A stretch of 64,000 nt of DNA from Pseudomonadota bacterium. Its GTDB lineage: Bacteria; Desulfobacterota; Desulfobulbia; Desulfobulbales; JAGXFP01. This document shows positions 17,801 through 25,172 of the stretch, piece after piece. Every line of letters starts with the position of its first letter. Position 1 is the first letter of the stretch. The stretch is from positions 62,001 to 126,000 of the forward strand of contig JAHJAA010000020.1 of assembly GCA_018814305.1 (NCBI GenBank), given 5' to 3'. A program made the position numbers and the translations under genes. A model generated the notes under the pieces. The model had not been told where the DNA came from. It ran no database searches and saw nothing but the letters and a program-made list of their open reading frames with translations.

Positions 17801-18552
17801 CGATATGGGCAGTCGTCAACTTCATCAAGGACGCCGTCACCGTCGGCGTCACCGGTCTGACCTGTCTGGCTGCCGCCAGACATCAAAATGCCACCCTGTT
17901 TGACCAGATCGATAATATCGGGGATACCATTACCGTCAGTATCGATTTTAAGCAGTGAGTCGAGATACCCACTGACCAGATTATTATCGACCGGATCCTT
18001 CTGGGGAAGCGCCGCAAAGGTGTTCGGGTCGATCACGATGTTCCCGAGATCAATGCCGAACTGACTCAAGTTTTCCAGGGGGAGCAGGACTCCATCACCA
18101 AACTGGACAAGACCGCTGAGGTTCTGCTCACAATCAACAATGGCCAGCAGATAGGTCGTGCCGGAGGGCAAACTGAGTAAGAATTGGCCATCGTCGGTAA
18201 TCTCCACCATCTGGGTAGCCCCTTGATCGGGAATGGCGACCATATACAAACAGGACGTGGCTGCGGCCCGCAGGTTGGCAGGGCCGGCCAGCAACGAGGA
18301 AATGGTCCCGGTTATATACAAAGAGCGCTGGTTGGCAGTAACTGCTGTGGTTGTTGTAGTTGAGGCAACCGTGGTTGTGGTCGACACAGCCCCACCGGTG
18401 GTAGTAGTAGTCGTTATGTTGGTGGTGGTCTGGGTTCCTCCACCGCCGCCGCCTCCTCCACAGCTGGTCATGACCCCGGCCAATACCAGGCATATCAGCA
18501 TCACACAAACGGGGGGAACCAATTTTATTTGGCGAATCTTCCTGGACATCAT
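14857..18552 (-). CDS. Giant TSP3 / cysteine-repeat lipoprotein
   Basis: About 1231 residues from the ATG at 18552, chosen because GGAGG precedes a double ATG there; the longer frame to 18624 adds an unlikely leader. It has a signal peptide with lipobox ending VMTSC, then poly-Gly and Thr-rich linkers and a globular N-terminal domain of about 150 residues. Eighteen thrombospondin type-3 repeats follow (DxDGDGxPDxxDxCP...GCP), expected to bind Ca2+. The C-terminus has seventeen short Cys repeats alternating CGDGVCDAAES..C..DCG and CGNGICEGGETNALCPNDCP. It is probably an outer-membrane-anchored surface protein for adhesion or structure. Nothing links it to a neighbour. The Cys repeats are nearly identical at DNA level, so copy number may vary and assembly errors are possible. 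Confidence 0.9.
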   Translation of the reverse strand: MMSRKIRQIKLVPPVCVMLICLVLAGVMTSCGGGGGGGGTQTTTNITTTTTTGGAVSTTTTVASTTTTTAVTANQRSLYITGTISSLLAGPANLRAAATSCLYMVAIPDQGATQMVEITDDGQFLLSLPSGTTYLLAIVDCEQNLSGLVQFGDGVLLPLENLSQFGIDLGNIVIDPNTFAALPQKDPVDNNLVSGYLDSLLKIDTDGNGIPDIIDLVKQGGILMSGGSQTGQTGDADGDGVLDEVDDCPYRFGLAAKNGCPPEDTDQDGIPDRRDECVDLAGPVDNFGCPWPDSDGDGLTDDIDLCPNDPGDGNLSGCPWLDPNDSDGDGRPDDFDECPDAAGLYNGCPGEDDTDGDGVTNYFDRCPNRIGPPENDGCPLQSDRDQDGVNDSVDRCLNSPGTAANHGCPEKGANDTDGDGTTDDADQCIDQPGPPANQGCPRTSTTGDTDGDGIDDDQDRCPLRQGTAAKNGCPDLTDADFDWIPDAVDACPDQPGPRDNKGCPLDGDRDRDGIANDQDQCPNMPGTAANNGCPTTGGDLDGDGVPNESDKCIDTPGDPLNFGCPLVSEADNDGDGVPNDQDMCPQKAGTAAFKGCPFTVIGTTGTPGTDSDGDGIADDKDLCPNSAGSFSSAGCPVTGDSDADGVPDEIDRCPNDPGPLSAMGCPVVDDVDGDGVPDVSDLCPNTPGSASALGCPVTSAGDVDGDGVPDRYDLCPLTPGVAASGGCPEGVIGDTDGDGVPDSVDQCINEPGLYKSFGCPETTDSDQDGIPDGFDRCPNTVGTAANMGCPSTGTSQCGDGVCDAAESATSCSTDCGTVTGGGEMCGNGICEGGETNALCPGDCPPAPFCGDGVCDAAESATSCSSDCGTVTGGGEVCGNGICEGGETNALCPNDCPTAPYCGDGVCDAAESSTSCSSDCGTGSGGGEVCGNGICEGSETNALCPNDCSTAPYCGDGVCDTAESSASCSKDCGTATGGGEVCGNGICEGGETNALCPNDCPTAPYCGDGICDAAESSTSCSADCGTVPGGGEVCGNGVCEGSEINATCPNDCPTAPYCGDGICDAAESSTSCSADCGTGPSGGEVCGNGICEAGETNALCPNDCPTTPYCGDGVCNGSETPQTCAGDCGTAPYCGDGVCNAINGETTTSCAVDCAVGGGPVCGNTICETGETNALCPNDCPVTPYCGDGTCNGTETSQTCSADCGTAAPYCGDGVCNAINGENANTCAVDCG

Positions 18553-18706
18553 CGTACCTCCATCACTCGTATTCAGCCCCCACCCTGGCCCAACAGCACC
18601 GAACAACAACCGGGAGCAACGCATCTCTCAACGGGAACAAACCCGACTTTTCAATCATAGCATGACTGTATTTTTACCATGAAAACTCAAAAATATAAAA
18701 TATATT

Positions 18707-18724
18707 CCAGGAACTGAAGCCTGG
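18707..18724 (-). terminator. Weak terminator-like hairpin after aat
   Basis: CCAGG at 18707 pairs with CCTGG at 18720, an 8-base loop, and on the minus strand an AT-rich run ending TATTTTT follows. The stem is only 5 bp, so this is tentative. Confidence 0.35.
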
Positions 18725-18738
18725 CAACCAACGTACCC

Positions 18739-19443
18739 CTACCTTCCCACCTCAGGCGATCCCCAACGACCAGGCCGCAATTCGTGGCGATTGATGGTTA
18801 AGCCTTCACGAAGCTGGGTAAAAAACATATCCCCCGATATTTCGCGCGCACCCATTCTGGCCAAATGCTCGGTCTTTACCTGGCAGTCGATGAGGCGGTA
18901 TCCCTGCTTTCTGAGCGCTGCAACCAATCCGGCCAGTGCAACCTTGGAGGCATCAGGCTCCAGAGAAAACATTGATTCTCCAAAAAACACGGCCCCCATG
19001 GCCACCCCATACAGACCTCCAGCCAAGCGATCTCCCTGATGACATTCCACCGAATGGGCATACCCGGCTTGATGGAGTCGACCATACGCCTCGATCATCT
19101 GATCATCGAGCCAGGTGCCCGGCCGGTTCAGGCTTCTGGTTGAAGCACAGGCTACGATCACTCCGGCAAAATCTTGATCATAAGTGAGTCTGAAACGGCC
19201 CTGGCGGATGGTTCGGGCCAAGCGCCTTGATATGTGAAGCTCATCGGGATACAGCACCAGACGTGGATCCGGCGACCACCACAGAATCGGCTCACCCGGA
19301 GAATACCAGGGAAAAATTCCCAGTTGATAGGCCAGGATCAGACGCTCAAGCGAAAGATCTCCCCCCACGGCCAGCAAACCGTCTTCCCGGGCCAACTGTG
19401 GTGGGGGGAAAGCGATAGTTTCCTCAAGTTGATATACCGGCAT
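18739..19443 (-). CDS. aat: Leucyl/phenylalanyl-tRNA-protein transferase
   Basis: About 234 residues, the normal size of Aat. It transfers Leu or Phe from charged tRNA to proteins with N-terminal Arg or Lys, marking them for ClpS/ClpAP degradation. Diagnostic motifs are GLLAVGGDLSLERLILAY, GIFPWYSPGEPILWWSPDPR, TWLDDQMIEAY, GGLYGVAMGAVFFGESMFS and LIDCQVKTEHL. The start at 19443 (MPVYQLEE) was preferred because AAGGGGG lies 8 bases upstream; the longer frame to 19524 adds an unconserved leader. Divergent from selA. A second N-degron enzyme, bpt, is encoded at the window's right end. Confidence 0.96.
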   Translation of the reverse strand: MPVYQLEETIAFPPPQLAREDGLLAVGGDLSLERLILAYQLGIFPWYSPGEPILWWSPDPRLVLYPDELHISRRLARTIRQGRFRLTYDQDFAGVIVACASTRSLNRPGTWLDDQMIEAYGRLHQAGYAHSVECHQGDRLAGGLYGVAMGAVFFGESMFSLEPDASKVALAGLVAALRKQGYRLIDCQVKTEHLARMGAREISGDMFFTQLREGLTINRHELRPGRWGSPEVGR

Positions 19444-19612
19444 GAAAGAATCCCCCTTCTGAATATTCAGCCATGATCCCGGGCAACGATACTCACACCC
19501 ATGGACTCGACTGATACTTGACACATTTTAGGAAAAACGGTAAGTGTTTTCAACAGCTTATGCGCTCCCCCCTTTTTCATCCCATCGGGGTCAACTCAAT
19601 CGAGAACTGCCA

Positions 19613-21049
19613 ATGCCTGGAGAATCACCAAAAACCGGATCGATATCCCCTGCAGCCTGCAAACTGTTGCAGGCCATCCCCAAAGTTGATGACTTTCTAG
19701 GAGTGCTGACCGACAGCGGTCATCCCGTTACCACCCGCTCCAAAAACATCGTCCGCCAGGTCCTGGAGGAATGCCGCCAGGCCATTCTGGCCGGGGACCT
19801 GACTGATAAAAACGAGCTGGCGCAGCCAAAACTTATCGCCCGCTTCGAGGCCCGACTTGCTGCACGCAACACCCCCAATTTCAAAAGGGTGATCAACGCG
19901 ACCGGGGTGGTTATCCACACCAATCTCGGCCGCTCGGTGTTACCGGATTCGGCCATGGCCTGGATCAATCGGGTCGGGGCAGGTTATTCCAATCTGGAAT
20001 TCGACCTGACCACCGGGCGACGAGGCAGCCGTTACAGTCTGGTTGAAGAACTGCTTTGCGAACTCACCGGGGCCGAAGCGGCTCTGGTAGTCAATAATAA
20101 TGCCGCCGCAGTCCTGTTATCACTGGAGACCCTGGCCAAGGGCAGGGAAGTAGTGGTCTCCAGGGGTCAGCTGGTTGAAATCGGGGGGTCGTTCCGAATT
20201 CCCGATGTCATGGCCAGAAGCGGTGCAACCCTGATCGAAGTTGGCGCCACCAACCGAACCCACCTCAGGGACTATGAGGCGGCAATCACCGAAAATACTG
20301 CCCTGCTGCTCAAGGTCCATACCAGTAATTACCGGATAATCGGCTTTTCTTCGGAAGTCCCCCTGCCGGACCTGGTTACCCTTGCCGGTCGGCACGACCT
20401 GCCGGTGATGGAGGATCTGGGCAGCGGTTGCCTGATCGATCTTTCCCGCTTTGGGCTCCCCCGGGAACCCACCGTTGGAGAGGTGGTGGCCTCCGGCGCC
20501 GATGTGGTGACCTTCAGCGGCGATAAACTGCTGGGCGGACCCCAGGCTGGAATTATCCTCGGGCGCAAAGAAATCGTCGAACGAATCAAGAAAAACCCGT
20601 TAAACCGAGCCCTGCGTATTGACAAGTTCACCTTGGCCGGACTTGAGGCCGTCTTAAGGATCTATGGTGATCAAGAGGATGCCCTGAAAATAATTCCCAC
20701 CCTGGCCATGCTCAGCATGCCCATTGAAAAGATCAAGGCCAGGGCCCAAAAACTTATCCGCCAGATCAAAAAACCATTAACCGACCATTGCTTCGCAGTA
20801 ACCATATCTGCATTTTCAAGGGTCGGCGGGGGAGCCTTACCGGAGCAGGATCTGCCCACTGTAGCAGTAGCCCTTACCCCCCTGAACCGCAGTGTCAACG
20901 ATCTGGAAAAAAGTCTTCGGGAATACCCGGAACCGGTGATCGGTCGAATTGAGAAAGATCAATTTCTCCTGGATATGCGAACCGTTGCCGACCACGAAAT
21001 CAACCAACTGGCCACAACAATTCTTGCTGTGCTTGGAACCGATCGATGA
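19613..21049 (+). CDS. selA: L-seryl-tRNA(Sec) selenium transferase
   Basis: About 478 residues from ATG 19613; a GTG at 19544 would give 501. SelA is a PLP enzyme that converts seryl-tRNA(Sec) to selenocysteyl-tRNA with selenophosphate. Visible motifs are RVINATGVVIHTNLGRS (about 90), GRRGSRYSLVEELLCELTGAEAALVVNNNAAAV and the PLP-lysine motif TFSGDKLLGGPQAG. Its presence implies that the organism makes selenoproteins. SelB often follows selA but here the next gene is a GGDEF-like/TPR protein, overlapping by 4 bases (ATGA). No selenocysteine TGA was recognised in the window. Confidence 0.95.
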   Translation: MPGESPKTGSISPAACKLLQAIPKVDDFLGVLTDSGHPVTTRSKNIVRQVLEECRQAILAGDLTDKNELAQPKLIARFEARLAARNTPNFKRVINATGVVIHTNLGRSVLPDSAMAWINRVGAGYSNLEFDLTTGRRGSRYSLVEELLCELTGAEAALVVNNNAAAVLLSLETLAKGREVVVSRGQLVEIGGSFRIPDVMARSGATLIEVGATNRTHLRDYEAAITENTALLLKVHTSNYRIIGFSSEVPLPDLVTLAGRHDLPVMEDLGSGCLIDLSRFGLPREPTVGEVVASGADVVTFSGDKLLGGPQAGIILGRKEIVERIKKNPLNRALRIDKFTLAGLEAVLRIYGDQEDALKIIPTLAMLSMPIEKIKARAQKLIRQIKKPLTDHCFAVTISAFSRVGGGALPEQDLPTVAVALTPLNRSVNDLEKSLREYPEPVIGRIEKDQFLLDMRTVADHEINQLATTILAVLGTDR

Positions 21050-23139
21050 ATGCTCCCTTTAACTGGCCCCGACCACAGCTTCAAGCTGAAGACTTCACCC
21101 TGATGCAGCCCTGGTTCGCCCGTGAAGTCAAGGCCTCGTTACCCTGCCACCGAGTACGTTTTTTGGCCCTCGACCCTGAAAAATTAGACACCGGCGGCCT
21201 CCCCGAATCGTGGCGGGAAGGGCTGGAACTGCTTCGCAAAAAGGGCCAACCGGTGGTCGACAACCACGCCCCCCGACTCTTTCTCCCGATCTGGCAAGAC
21301 AAAGAGATGATCGCGGCCGCAGTCCTGGAAGACGGGCAACAGGAACTCTACGAAAAATTTCCTTTAAAGACCATTCAAGATCACAGTCGCCTGATCTCTC
21401 GGAAACTGCTCGATCTGAAAATAACCTCCATCGATCCCCTGACCGGTCTGTTAAACAGCGGCATCTTCTGGCTCAGCCTGGAGTCCCAACTGACCGGAAT
21501 CAAGCCCTTCGTGCTGATGCTCCTGGAGCTATACCCTAGGATCCGTGATGCCGGCCAGGCCCAGGCCTATCTCAAACGGGCCGCGGGTTTTTTAAATGGC
21601 CTGACCGGACCTGATGTTCCGGTCTATCACCTGGGTTCCGGCACCTTCGCGGTCCTCTGGGACTCAGAGATCACCAACCGGGAGCAGGTGATCGGAGATC
21701 TTATTCTCCAACGATTGCGCCGGGACGGGATGCCCCGCGCCCACCTGGGCATTGCCCGGGCTGGACGCACCACCGACTTCTCCCCCCAAGAGATGATGGA
21801 TCAGGCCTGGGAAGCCGTGGTTGAGGCCAGGGGCCGCGGCCCCTTTGCCCGGGCCACTTACCGTGGCCCGGCTGAAAGAAGCCTTCATCCATTCCATCCC
21901 CTCTCCAGCCAACTCTTGAATCGATACAGCCATTATTGGCGCAAGGACAATTACTTCTGCCTCGCTCTCCTGGCCTGTACCAACCCGGAAGAACAACCAG
22001 ACCTGAACCAATCGGTACACCGATTGATACGCCCCGGGATGATGGTTATCGAGGACACTGACACCTGCATTTCAATCCTGATTCATGAGCCGGAACCTGA
22101 AGGCCTCCAGCTGACCAAGGAGCTTGCCGACCATCTTCACCAGGAAGACGGAAGAGCTTTTGGTATCGGGCTGGCCTCCTATCCCTGTGGCAGTTTTAAA
22201 AAATCCGATATTCCAATGAATGCCAGAAAGGCCCTGCGGCACGCCGGTTTTCTTGACGTGGGCACGGTGGTTCTCTTTGACGGGATTTCCTTGAATATCA
22301 GCGGCGATGTCTACTATAACGAAGGCGATCTGGCGGCGGCGGTCCGGGAATACCAGGCAGGGCTGGAACTGAACCCAGCCAGTGTCAACCTCCTCAACAG
22401 TCTCGGCGTGAGCTACATTCAAATGAACCGGTTGAAAACCGCCATTTCCTGTTTCGAAAAGGCCTTAAGCCTGGGCGGAGAGGAATACATGGCCCTGTTC
22501 AATCTGGGTGCGGCCTGGTTGGCTGCAGGAAGGGACGACCGGGCCATGGTCTCATTGGAAAAGGCCCTGGAAGTTGACAACAAAAATTTTGACCTGTGCC
22601 TCCAGTTGGCCGGGCTCTATTGCCGCCAGGGTAATTATCGGGGGGTCATCAATCTCCTGAGCCCGGGGATGGCGGACCAAGGAACCGAACGCCCCGAATG
22701 GGAAAAGGCTGCAGCTCTGAGACTGCTAGGCGAAGCCTGGTGGTCCTTGGGCCAGGGGCAAAAGGCCATGGAATGCCTCCAACGGGCCAGCCGTTACAAC
22801 CCAAGGGACACCAGAGTTTTGAGCCTTCTTGGGGTGGTTTACGATGATGAACGCCAAGGGGATGAGATCGCCCGGACCCTTTGCCGCCAAGCGGTTGAGC
22901 TGGATGAAACCAGGTGGGAAAACTGGCTGCGGCTCGGCCGGGTTGCCGCCCGGCAGGGGAGAGATACTGAGGCCTTAACCGCCTTACAAAAAAGTATCCG
23001 ATTACACCGAAAAAACCCGGAGGCCTTAACCCTCCTGGCCGAACGCTATGCCCTGCGAGGAAAAACCAGGCTGGCCCACCTGACCCGGGAAAAACTTCAA
23101 AAACTATCCCGCCGGAATTCAGACTACGCTCCGGTCTAA
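21046..23139 (+). CDS. Degenerate GGDEF-like domain plus TPR protein
   Basis: A 697-residue soluble protein, translationally coupled to selA. Near residue 133 it shows DPLTGLLNSGIFW, the usual opening of a diguanylate cyclase domain. Where GGDEF should stand (about residue 200) it has LGSGTFAVLW, so catalytic residues are missing. A second cyclase-like segment may follow (about 310-410, with FGIGLASYPCG and ARKALRHAG). From about 425 to 690 there are tandem TPR units (e.g. YYNEGDLAAAVREYQAGLELNP). It is probably a scaffold or signalling protein that binds partners rather than making c-di-GMP. A link to selenium metabolism is not evident. Confidence 0.8.
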   Translation: MNAPFNWPRPQLQAEDFTLMQPWFAREVKASLPCHRVRFLALDPEKLDTGGLPESWREGLELLRKKGQPVVDNHAPRLFLPIWQDKEMIAAAVLEDGQQELYEKFPLKTIQDHSRLISRKLLDLKITSIDPLTGLLNSGIFWLSLESQLTGIKPFVLMLLELYPRIRDAGQAQAYLKRAAGFLNGLTGPDVPVYHLGSGTFAVLWDSEITNREQVIGDLILQRLRRDGMPRAHLGIARAGRTTDFSPQEMMDQAWEAVVEARGRGPFARATYRGPAERSLHPFHPLSSQLLNRYSHYWRKDNYFCLALLACTNPEEQPDLNQSVHRLIRPGMMVIEDTDTCISILIHEPEPEGLQLTKELADHLHQEDGRAFGIGLASYPCGSFKKSDIPMNARKALRHAGFLDVGTVVLFDGISLNISGDVYYNEGDLAAAVREYQAGLELNPASVNLLNSLGVSYIQMNRLKTAISCFEKALSLGGEEYMALFNLGAAWLAAGRDDRAMVSLEKALEVDNKNFDLCLQLAGLYCRQGNYRGVINLLSPGMADQGTERPEWEKAAALRLLGEAWWSLGQGQKAMECLQRASRYNPRDTRVLSLLGVVYDDERQGDEIARTLCRQAVELDETRWENWLRLGRVAARQGRDTEALTALQKSIRLHRKNPEALTLLAERYALRGKTRLAHLTREKLQKLSRRNSDYAPV

Positions 23140-23254
23140 ACCAACCCGACCTTCAAGATATTTTTACCCGGCACCGTCGCAACCAGGAGTCACCGACAAA
23201 CGCTTTGCTTTTAAAAACCTATATTCAACCACCTCTTCAAAAAGAGACCCCACG

Positions 23255-23941
23255 ATGAAATATCCCCTTCCAAATCTAAATGACGAGAATCATCAATACT
23301 GGCTCGACAATTTCAAAGTCGGTGATTCGTGGCGTCTTTTCCGCATCATAAGTGAATTCGTCGAAGGGTTCGACACCCTTTCCGCCCTGTCCCATCCAGC
23401 GGTTTCCATCTTCGGATCGGCCAGAACCAGTCCCGATGACCATTATTATCATCTGGCCCAGAACATTGCCGGGCAACTGGCCGAAGCGGGCTACCCAATC
23501 ATGACCGGCGGCGGCCCGGGCATCATGGAAGCCGCCAACAAAGGGGCAAGCCTGGCCGATGGGATTTCCATCGGCTTGAATATAAATCTTCCCTTTGAGC
23601 AGGCCCCCAACCCCTACGCCAACATGCCCCTTGAATTCAAATATTTCTTTGTCCGCAAGGTCATGTTTATCAAATACGCCATGGCCTTTATCTGTTTACC
23701 CGGAGGCTTCGGAACCCTTGACGAACTTTTTGAATCGTTAACTCTGATGCAGACCAGACGAATCAAACCCTTCCCGGTCATTCTGGTGGGCAGTGAGTAC
23801 TGGAAAGGCCTGGTAGAATGGATCAAAGGTCAACTCCTCCAGAAAAAAAACAATATCAACCGGGACGACCTCTTCCTTTTCAATGTGATCGATGACCCTG
23901 ATGAGGTGGTTTCCTATGTTAAACGGACGGTCATTATGTAG
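23255..23941 (+). CDS. LOG-family (TIGR00730) Rossmann protein
   Basis: A 228-residue protein with the two motifs of the lysine-decarboxylase-like/LOG family: GGGPGIMEAANKGA near residue 87 and LPGGFGTLDELFESL near residue 148. Characterised members hydrolyse nucleoside 5'-monophosphates (cytokinin ribotide phosphoribohydrolases) or related nucleotides. The substrate here is unknown. It stands alone: 115 bases after the TPR gene and 250 before gspC. Confidence 0.88.
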   Translation: MKYPLPNLNDENHQYWLDNFKVGDSWRLFRIISEFVEGFDTLSALSHPAVSIFGSARTSPDDHYYHLAQNIAGQLAEAGYPIMTGGGPGIMEAANKGASLADGISIGLNINLPFEQAPNPYANMPLEFKYFFVRKVMFIKYAMAFICLPGGFGTLDELFESLTLMQTRRIKPFPVILVGSEYWKGLVEWIKGQLLQKKNNINRDDLFLFNVIDDPDEVVSYVKRTVIM

Positions 23942-23955
23942 TTTTATTGGTAAAA

Positions 23956-23977
23956 ACCCTTTTCGCAGGGTGTCTTT
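23956..23977 (+). terminator. Weak terminator after the LOG-family gene
   Basis: ACCCT at 23956 pairs with AGGGT at 23967, followed by GTCTTTT. A second hairpin (CATCAGG with CCTGATG) lies near 24005-24040. Both are short; together they may insulate the type II secretion operon. Confidence 0.4.
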
Positions 23978-24194
23978 TCCCGAGCAAAAAGGAACCTGTT
24001 CCAACATCAGGGAATAGAAGCCTTTCCTGATGGAAACTATTTAAACACTGAATTCTCAGATTGACGGTTGAACCTTTTGCGCCAATTATATATGGTACCT
24101 CTCTGGATACTCGACCTGTTCGGAATAAACCATGGTACAAAACAAGACCCGAACCGGCAACTACCATCAACCCTTATCCCATCACAGCTGAAAC

Positions 24195-25115
24195 TTGACT
24201 CGAATTACTAAAAAATTAACCGCGGGACGCGGACTGGCGCCGGCCAAATTCCTCCTTGCCATACTGTTGGTGTTGGCCACCGGCAAAGAGGCAGCGGACC
24301 TGACCTGGAAATTTTTGACTCCGCCCTCAGGGGTCAATGTCTTACCAATCGCCCTGGTCACGGCGCAATCCTCCTCTGCCAAACCTGCCGTCACTAAAAC
24401 CCTGATGGTTGATACCCCGCTCTTCGGCCAGGCCGCTTTGCCCGAGGAGTCTCCCCCCCTTGCCGATACCAAGAATGCCCCAGTGACCTCGTTGAATCTG
24501 ATCCTGAGGGGGATCGTGGCAGTCAAACCAAAATGGCGCGCTTTGGCTATTATCGGGGAAAAACAAAAGCGGGGTTCATCCCAAGAAGAGATTTATGCCT
24601 TGGGCGATACCGTACCCGGAGGAGCGGTGATTGAGGAGATCCTGGGGGACCGGGTCATCCTTAGACGGGGCACTTCCCTGGAAACCCTGCTCCTGGATAT
24701 GGAGATGGCTGATGCCTCTTCCGCTCCACCTGAACCGGAGGAACGGACGGTGATGACCGACAACATCCTTGAGCAGGGTGATGGGGTTCATTGGCAGATC
24801 AGCAACGACTACTGGCAAAAACGGCTCACCGACCTGCCCTCACTGGCCCGAGAGGTTGGGGTAGAAATCTACAAGGAGGGCGAGGTCCAGAAAGGCTACC
24901 GGTTGGTTTCAGCCCGGGGCAGCAGGCTCCTGACCGATCTTGGCCTGAAACCGGGTGACGTCCTCCATGAGGTCAACGGTATCCCGCTGGACAGTGTTTA
25001 CAAAGGGTTGTCAGTATACGACAAGGTCAAAGGGGCTTCGGAAGTCCGGGTGGTGGTCAGTCGGGATGGTCAACGCGAGACCCGGATCTACAACATATCG
25101 GATCTCGGCAATTAA
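24195..25115 (+). CDS. gspC: Type II secretion protein GspC
   Basis: A 306-residue inner-membrane protein. It has an N-terminal transmembrane segment (about 16-32), a periplasmic homology region (SLNLILRGIVAV...ALGDTVPGGAVIEEILGDRVILRR, about 95-170) and a C-terminal PDZ domain (LGLKPGDVLHEVNGIPLDS, about 245-275). It links the platform to the secretin GspD encoded next. An in-frame TGA sits just before the TTG at 24195 and no ATG follows before conserved sequence, so TTG appears to be the start; no good ribosome site is seen. First gene of the gsp operon. Confidence 0.9.
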   Translation: MTRITKKLTAGRGLAPAKFLLAILLVLATGKEAADLTWKFLTPPSGVNVLPIALVTAQSSSAKPAVTKTLMVDTPLFGQAALPEESPPLADTKNAPVTSLNLILRGIVAVKPKWRALAIIGEKQKRGSSQEEIYALGDTVPGGAVIEEILGDRVILRRGTSLETLLLDMEMADASSAPPEPEERTVMTDNILEQGDGVHWQISNDYWQKRLTDLPSLAREVGVEIYKEGEVQKGYRLVSARGSRLLTDLGLKPGDVLHEVNGIPLDSVYKGLSVYDKVKGASEVRVVVSRDGQRETRIYNISDLGN

Positions 25116-25172
25116 TCCTGACCAAAACTCAATATTCAATCTTGATCAGTTCCAAATAAACGGCTCACAAAC

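Noticed and set aside
19613-21049. Selenoprotein or selenocysteine tRNA close to selA
   Set aside because: No in-frame TGA continuing into conserved sequence and no tRNA-Sec fold was seen nearby.
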